From: Spirochaetales bacterium
GTDB taxonomy: Bacteria > Spirochaetota > Spirochaetia > Sphaerochaetales > Sphaerochaetaceae
Direction: 5' to 3'
Length of the DNA: 9,049 bases
NCBI GenBank assembly: GCA_022771185.1
Contig: JALFCJ010000137.1
Location: forward strand, 1-9,049
The position numbers were made by a program, and so were the translations under genes. A model generated the notes under the pieces. That model made no database searches. It saw only the letters and a list, made by a program, of their open reading frames with translations, and had not been told where the DNA came from. Positions 4,369-9,049 of the stretch are shown one piece after another; within the stretch, counting starts at the first letter, position 1; every line of letters begins with the position of its first letter.

Positions 4369-5415
4369 TTAGAGGTTTGGTGCAATACCAAAGTGATCTT
4401 CAATAATCTTCTGGAGTTGCTCTTCAATCAAAGAAAAGTCTCCACTCAGATCCAGTGTCTTAACACTTATCTTGTTGCCGCTCATGCTGTATAGATTATC
4501 GGGTTGTTTCTCTTCTTCTGTTTTTGCATAAAGTAGCATTCCCGATACTTCATGTTCCATCCCCTTCATTTCAGCTTCCTTGTTCTTTACGTATGTGAAT
4601 ATCTGGTAGAGGTTGCTGGAATGGATAGTATGTCTATCATACTGAACCTGGGTATTATGGCCATAGTACTTTGCATCTATGATCAAGACCTTATTCTTAT
4701 AAGAAAGAGTAATGTCACTCTTCATAATAGGAAGCATTGAAGAGTTATCATCATCAAGTATCCATTTTATTTGGGAAGCCTCAGCCTTGATTGAAGGATA
4801 TTCAGTTCTGTAGTATTCAAGGATAAACTTCTCATATAAGCGGCACATATTCCTCTCATCGATGAAGTCCATAAGCCTTATTCTTCCGCTGGAAGTAGTC
4901 TGTAACAGGCCTTTCAATACAAGATAGCAAATAGAGATAAGCATTCTATATGTCTTATTGCTACGGTTATATTGCTGACTCCAGTTTATTGTGTTGATCT
5001 CTAGTTCTTCCACATCAGAAAAGAATACCAATAATTTCTTGATTTCTTTTTTCCTAGAAATATCGATATCAGCAGAGAGAAGCCAAAGCATAGTGGTCTT
5101 GATGATTCTGTTCATGTAAGTGTTTGTCGATAAATCATCATAAGTGCAGACCATCTGCTTTCTAAGAATGGATTGTGTCTTTATTGATTCAGAGATATCT
5201 ATCTTTCCCTTTATCCCTGATAAAGTATCTTGCTGAGAGATATACTCTCTTCCAAGTCCTCGTTTTATCTGAAGGCTTACTCCTTTAACAAGGATAGCTG
5301 AACAGAGATCAGCCACATTATGAAACTCTTCTGTGGCCACATCTCTGTACCCCTCTTCCTGTAGGGTCTGAAATGCATAAGAGAGCATATAATAGACATT
5401 CTGAATCTTTATCAC
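4369..5415 (-). CDS. mcrC: McrC, PD-(D/E)xK nuclease subunit of a McrBC type IV restriction system
   Basis: The product has 348 residues, close to the family norm. Family marks are the N-terminal MIKIQNVYYMLSYAF, the conserved KGKIDISESIKTQ around residue 70-80, YDDLSTNTYMNRIIKTT (92-108), LYEKFILEYY (193-202), and a nuclease core with Asp234 (KSDITL), Asp247 and Lys249 (LIIDAKYY), then the NLYQIFTYV helix. Role (established): McrC docks on the McrB hexamer, stimulates its GTPase and cuts DNA when two translocating complexes meet between modified sites. The start is a GTG overlapping the mcrB stop as GTGA, with GAGAGG just upstream, so translation is probably coupled. The catalytic residues are all present and it looks functional. 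Confidence 0.93.
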   Translation of the reverse strand: MIKIQNVYYMLSYAFQTLQEEGYRDVATEEFHNVADLCSAILVKGVSLQIKRGLGREYISQQDTLSGIKGKIDISESIKTQSILRKQMVCTYDDLSTNTYMNRIIKTTMLWLLSADIDISRKKEIKKLLVFFSDVEELEINTINWSQQYNRSNKTYRMLISICYLVLKGLLQTTSSGRIRLMDFIDERNMCRLYEKFILEYYRTEYPSIKAEASQIKWILDDDNSSMLPIMKSDITLSYKNKVLIIDAKYYGHNTQVQYDRHTIHSSNLYQIFTYVKNKEAEMKGMEHEVSGMLLYAKTEEEKQPDNLYSMSGNKISVKTLDLSGDFSLIEEQLQKIIEDHFGIAPNL

Positions 5416-7577
5416 TTAATCGAGCCTCTCAACCTATAAACCCAGTCTTTTACCTTAGATATGTCGTCATACCAGTATTCACTAAGAAGCGGGATGATTT
5501 CATACTCAACGATGTTTGAAAGGGTCTTATCTGTTATCTTATCAAGCTCGCAGAAATAACTATGCCCTATACAGAACCCCTCTCCAAGCGTCGTATCTGA
5601 TGCGATTATTTCATTAAGCTCTTCGATACATGCGATAAGGTTATTGAAGCGTTTGTCATTAAGCTTATCTTTATACCTTATGAAGCCTTCTGACCTGAAC
5701 CCTGGAGCAACAGAAAAGAAAGCAAAACGTCGTCTCAATGCATAATCCATCATAGCAAGGCTTCTATCGGCAGTATTCATTGTCCCGATGATTATTACAT
5801 TTGAAGGGACACAGAACTTCTCGTCAGAGTATAGAAGCTGAAGCTCATTGTCTCTCTTATCTTTTTCGATAAGCATAAAGAGTTCACCGAATATCTTACT
5901 CAGATTTCCTCTGTTTATTTCGTCAATGATAAAGAAGTAGTCTTTGTTTTTATCATCAGCAGCAGCCTTCTTGCAGAAGTTATAGAAGGAGCCTTTCTTA
6001 ATATCGAAACCTGCTTCTCCGTTTGAAGGACGGAATCCTTCTATAAAGTCTTCATAAGTATAACTCTGATGGAACTGAACCATCATAACTCTATCCGGGT
6101 CCTTCACTCCCATCATAGAATAGGCAAGTCGTTTTGCAATATAAGTCTTACCTACTCCTGGAGCTCCTTGGAGGATGACATTCCTCTTATATCCTATAAG
6201 ACCAACAAGAGTGTTATAGCTTTCCTCTTCCATATATACCTGATTTAAGAAATCTTCTTTGGTATACGGCTTTAGAGTCTGTTCTACTTCTTCAATTTGA
6301 GAGCTTTCCGTCTCATCCTCAAAGAGAGCATTAAGTTCTCTTACATAATCAGTGTAAGGAGTAATATCGGTGAGAGTCTTAACTGAGGCATTTCCAGGAT
6401 GAGGCCATTCACCCTTATGTGTCCAGTTTACTTTTCTGAAATTGGAATACTCTTCATCAGCATTAGAGTCATAATAGTAGTCAGAAGCTACAACTCCTCT
6501 TCCAATAACTTGATGCAATCCCTTCTTTACGATGACAATATCGCCTTTTTTCATCTCATTTGCAAACTGCCATGTTAAGTGTGCTGCATTTTTGTATGTA
6601 ACAGTCGGGTCATACACACTCTTCATGGCACTCTTCATGTCATCTTTAGTTGCATATTGTGTAAGATCTCCGATTCCACCCCAGCCTATTCCCATAACAC
6701 CGAGTTTATAGAACTCTTCCCACTTACTAGCACCGTCTCCAGGAGAATAAAGCCAATAACGTATGGTATCCACATCTTCGTCTGCAAGCCCCGCCCCTTT
6801 CTGTGTATGTTTACTCTCAGCTTTGTTTAATTCATTTACTTCATTAGAGTAGTTCCAAGCTTCGCTAGATAGCTCCTTGAAATCTTTCAGCTTGCTTTCA
6901 CTACTTTGTAAATATGCTCGTAGTTTCTCTACGACATCGAAATAAACTGAGGCAGAAACCTTTTCATCAATATGAGGCAGTGTTGATACTACGCTTTCTG
7001 GAATCTTACCTGATTTATAGATATACCACTCATTTCTGCTATCAAGATTAAGAAATGAGTCTGGAGCAATCCAATATAAAGCCATTGTAATCTTGCTGTT
7101 TCCGTTTCCTTTCTTATTGATCGCTATATCGAAATACTTAGAGATGACTTTTTGGTTATCTTCTGAAGGATTAGAAGCATAGGTTAACGCTGATTCAAAG
7201 AGATTCCAAAGATCGTTGATATCATTCTCACCTCTTACTCCGATAAAATAATAGAAGACGGCATTTTGGTTGTTTAAAAGAGGAATACTATCGAAAGAAG
7301 TAGGAACATCTCCTGTAAGAGAGAAGAGAGTCTTTATTTCAGCTAGAATCTTTATTCTATTCTCTCCCTTCATCTTGTTTTTATTGAATAAACCAAACAC
7401 TGTAAAAGGGTCTATATCGACAAGATTGTTATCCTTTTCAAGCGTAGGCATATTTATCCCAGTGTTTGTATAGATGGCCTTTACTTTATCAATAAGGACA
7501 CCCCTATTGTCTTTAAACTCCATAAGCTTATTTGCAAACTCTTTATAGAAATCTACCCACTGGAATTGATCAGCCAT
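5412..7577 (-). CDS. mcrB: McrB-type AAA+ GTPase with a central EVE-like modified-base reader
   Basis: The ATG at 7577-7575 is chosen because GAGGAGG stands five bases upstream; an upstream ATG at 7619 has no such site. The product has 721 residues. Residues 1-250 are an unclassified N-terminal region with a conserved-looking core (KITMALYWIAPDSFLNLDSRN, 162-182). Residues about 272-410 look like an EVE/PUA-like domain (IRYWLYSPGDGASKWEEFY, GVMGIGWGGIGDL, KKGDIVIVKKG, VIGRGVV). The AAA+ core has Walker A GAPGVGKT (471-478), Walker B FFIIDEINRGN (548-557), the McrB signature GTMNTADRS (598-606) and Arg-rich ALRRRF (613-618). Role (established): McrB recognises modified cytosine DNA and hydrolyses GTP to translocate with McrC. 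EVE domains in such fusions are thought to flip modified bases. Which base is read here is unknown. No broken motifs are visible. Confidence 0.92.
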   Translation of the reverse strand: MADQFQWVDFYKEFANKLMEFKDNRGVLIDKVKAIYTNTGINMPTLEKDNNLVDIDPFTVFGLFNKNKMKGENRIKILAEIKTLFSLTGDVPTSFDSIPLLNNQNAVFYYFIGVRGENDINDLWNLFESALTYASNPSEDNQKVISKYFDIAINKKGNGNSKITMALYWIAPDSFLNLDSRNEWYIYKSGKIPESVVSTLPHIDEKVSASVYFDVVEKLRAYLQSSESKLKDFKELSSEAWNYSNEVNELNKAESKHTQKGAGLADEDVDTIRYWLYSPGDGASKWEEFYKLGVMGIGWGGIGDLTQYATKDDMKSAMKSVYDPTVTYKNAAHLTWQFANEMKKGDIVIVKKGLHQVIGRGVVASDYYYDSNADEEYSNFRKVNWTHKGEWPHPGNASVKTLTDITPYTDYVRELNALFEDETESSQIEEVEQTLKPYTKEDFLNQVYMEEESYNTLVGLIGYKRNVILQGAPGVGKTYIAKRLAYSMMGVKDPDRVMMVQFHQSYTYEDFIEGFRPSNGEAGFDIKKGSFYNFCKKAAADDKNKDYFFIIDEINRGNLSKIFGELFMLIEKDKRDNELQLLYSDEKFCVPSNVIIIGTMNTADRSLAMMDYALRRRFAFFSVAPGFRSEGFIRYKDKLNDKRFNNLIACIEELNEIIASDTTLGEGFCIGHSYFCELDKITDKTLSNIVEYEIIPLLSEYWYDDISKVKDWVYRLRGSIK

Positions 7578-7790
7578 ATATGCCTCCTCAAAAATTATCC
7601 TAATAGAATAATATCCCATCTTTCTCTGTTGGAGCAGAAAAAGTCATAAACATATATAAACAATCATTGATCATACTGGAAATGCTTTAGAGTCAAATCA
7701 CTTCTTTTTTTAGATATTTATATCACTATACAAAAACCTTAGGTCATAAAACTGATAGATTGATTAAACACTAAACTCCAAAAAGAGACA

Positions 7791-7820
7791 AAGAAATATC
7801 GATTTTTCTTGCACTATAAT
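7791..7820 (+). promoter_or_regulatory. -10 box with overlapping palindromic operator for the unknown plus-strand gene
   Basis: TATAAT (7815-7820) is a perfect -10. A 20-base near-perfect palindrome occupies 7791-7810: arms AAGAAAtATC and GATtTTTCTT, mismatching only at one symmetric T/T pair. It covers the expected -35 position, where no good hexamer is seen (AGAAAT at 7792-7797). A weak -35 under a symmetric site suggests regulated expression. Whether the site represses or activates is not determinable. Confidence 0.55.
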
Positions 7821-7860
7821 CTGAGACTAAAGGATAATGACGATAATACGAGGCCTCTAT

Positions 7861-9049
7861 ATGCTATATACAGATAGCTATGAACTGTTAACTAGATTTG
7901 GTCATCTTATTGTCGATGAGATGAAAGAATTATTTGAACCAGGCAGCGCTGTTGTAATTCCCTTTTATGAGAGTATGCTTAAAGATATTTGTAAAACGAA
8001 CATGCTAGATTATGATAAAGTAGTGTCGGAGGCCATAAGCTATTTTAAACATGAAAGAATAAACAATCGTTACTGTAATCTTGCTGTATGTGCGTTTCAA
8101 GTAATGATAGCATATAAATGCGTTGCGGCAGGTAATGGAGCCTATAACGAAGCACTTAGTAGTTTTTTGAGTGTAAAAACAGAAGACCTTCAACAAATCT
8201 ATAGCGAGGGATATCCTCCTAAGCAAGAACGTTTATGGAAAGATGTAAAAAATCTTCTTCAAAAACAATGTGATTTAAAACTACTAATACCAGATCCAAC
8301 TAAAGGATCTGGACGATACGTACAGTACCCAAGAAGACAACAACTTTTCACTATGGGAGAATATAACCAGTATGAAAAACAATTCACTACATTTAGACTC
8401 TCCCATAATCAAACATACTCATATAAAGAATTTGCAGATCGAGTCTTCAGTGGATATAGAAGTGTTTGCACAAATCAAAACCTTAAAAGCTTTGATAAGT
8501 ATAGGTTTGAGAATATTGCAAGAAGAGTAGTTTTTTATTGCTTTTGTAACTGGGTTGAAAAGGAAATTAGAAAAAGAGTATCAACTCCTGTTTCAAAATC
8601 CATATCACAAACCATACAGGATCAGTATTCAGTTCAAATAGATATAGAAAAAAGAACATTCAGTCTCATAAAGAATGGTAAGAGAATTACATCGTATAAA
8701 AATGAAATCCCATATATTGTAAATTCACCCTTTCTATATGATGAGATTTTTGATAATTGGAACATGACACAGAAAATCCATCAATATAATACTTTCGGGG
8801 TTTGTGTTGAAACTAATAAAATACGCAGTTTCAGTCAATACTTAAACGATTCTAAAAGATATACATCTAATACCGATTCTTCTGTAGTTTTCTTTGTATT
8901 ATCATCAAACAGCTGGGATAACATTCCTCCTTCATGGAAACAAAAAGAAAAAATAAAAGACAGATTTGTTGGTGGATTAAAAGATGAAACAGGAGCTTGG
9001 ATTCCAGGTATTCTCCCATTTGTTGTAAAAAGTAACAAAACTCAAAAGC
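7861..9049 (+). CDS. Large protein of unknown family, divergent from mcrB (3' end outside window)
   Basis: The plus frame is open from a stop at 7828-7830 to the window end. The ATG at 7861 has GAGG seven bases upstream and is preferred; an ATG at 7837 has AAGGA only two bases away. The visible part is 396 codons. Residues 1-130 look mainly helical (VIPFYESMLKDICK, AVCAFQVMIAYKCVAAG). A Gly/aromatic-rich patch GSGRYVQYPRRQ begins at residue 149. A charged helical stretch (about 215-245) precedes a mixed beta-like region with FFVLSSNSWDNIPPSW near 350. There is no signal peptide, membrane segment, Walker motif or clear nuclease motif in the visible part. Composition is more AT-rich in appearance than mcrBC. 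I do not recognise the family. Its divergent placement beside McrBC and its own operator suggest a defence-island gene, possibly the first of another system. Confidence 0.8.
   Translation, partial: MLYTDSYELLTRFGHLIVDEMKELFEPGSAVVIPFYESMLKDICKTNMLDYDKVVSEAISYFKHERINNRYCNLAVCAFQVMIAYKCVAAGNGAYNEALSSFLSVKTEDLQQIYSEGYPPKQERLWKDVKNLLQKQCDLKLLIPDPTKGSGRYVQYPRRQQLFTMGEYNQYEKQFTTFRLSHNQTYSYKEFADRVFSGYRSVCTNQNLKSFDKYRFENIARRVVFYCFCNWVEKEIRKRVSTPVSKSISQTIQDQYSVQIDIEKRTFSLIKNGKRITSYKNEIPYIVNSPFLYDEIFDNWNMTQKIHQYNTFGVCVETNKIRSFSQYLNDSKRYTSNTDSSVVFFVLSSNSWDNIPPSWKQKEKIKDRFVGGLKDETGAWIPGILPFVVKSNKTQK

Noticed and set aside
6579..6830. Plus-strand frame opposite mcrB
   Set aside because: It is antisense to a well-conserved coding region (the EVE-like domain), with no independent support.
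7578..7619. 14-residue N-terminal extension of McrB
   Set aside because: GAGGAGG is placed for the ATG at 7577, and the extension overlaps that ribosome site in translation.
8005..8226. Minus-strand 73-codon frame
   Set aside because: It is a shadow of the large plus-strand gene, with no ribosome site and no recognisable features. The same applies to the minus frame at 8835-9038.

Overview
The window looks like accessory, recently rearranged DNA from a low-GC bacterium that uses strong Shine-Dalgarno sites. A short lipoprotein with a Val-Ser-Cys lipobox followed by a Pro/Glu/Asp-rich linker resembles lipoproteins of spirochaetes (Treponema/Sphaerochaeta type). That placement is a weak inference; a Firmicute cannot be excluded. 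The AGGAGG-type ribosome sites argue against Bacteroidetes.

Left end (1-1200): the minus strand carries the first 17 codons of an IS200/IS605-family TnpA transposase, running off the window. Its upstream region is dense in hairpins. The element abuts, and probably interrupts, a short lipoprotein gene that also has an in-frame stop. From about 480 to 1200 there is no intact gene: it holds a rho-independent terminator, two multi-part inverted repeats and a frameshifted coding remnant.

Middle (1201-4171): a minus-strand gene encodes an AlbA_2/Schlafen-type domain, a GHKL-type ATPase segment and a C-terminal winged helix. A near-ideal palindrome sits just upstream of its promoter, and the palindrome arms match the DNA of a GGI-encoding tandem repeat inside the gene itself. 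A 346-base gap follows, then a small cupin (minus) divergent from a HxlR-type regulator (plus). The regulator overlaps tail-to-tail with a SAP-domain/DUF6434 protein (minus).

Right half (4369-9049): a two-gene minus-strand operon encodes a McrBC type IV restriction system. McrB has an unclassified N-terminal region, a central EVE/PUA-like modified-base reader and a GTPase AAA+ motor. McrC has the PD-(D/E)xK nuclease motif. The genes overlap by four bases (GTGA). Divergent from mcrB is a large plus-strand open frame (at least 396 codons, cut by the window end) that I cannot assign to a family. It has its own TATAAT box and a 20-base near-perfect palindrome over the -35 region. Its position makes it the best candidate for an undescribed component of the defence locus.

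Taken together, the AlbA_2 regulator, SAP protein, McrBC and the divergent unknown look like part of a defence or accessory island with IS decay at one edge. The functional link between these genes is inferred from proximity only.
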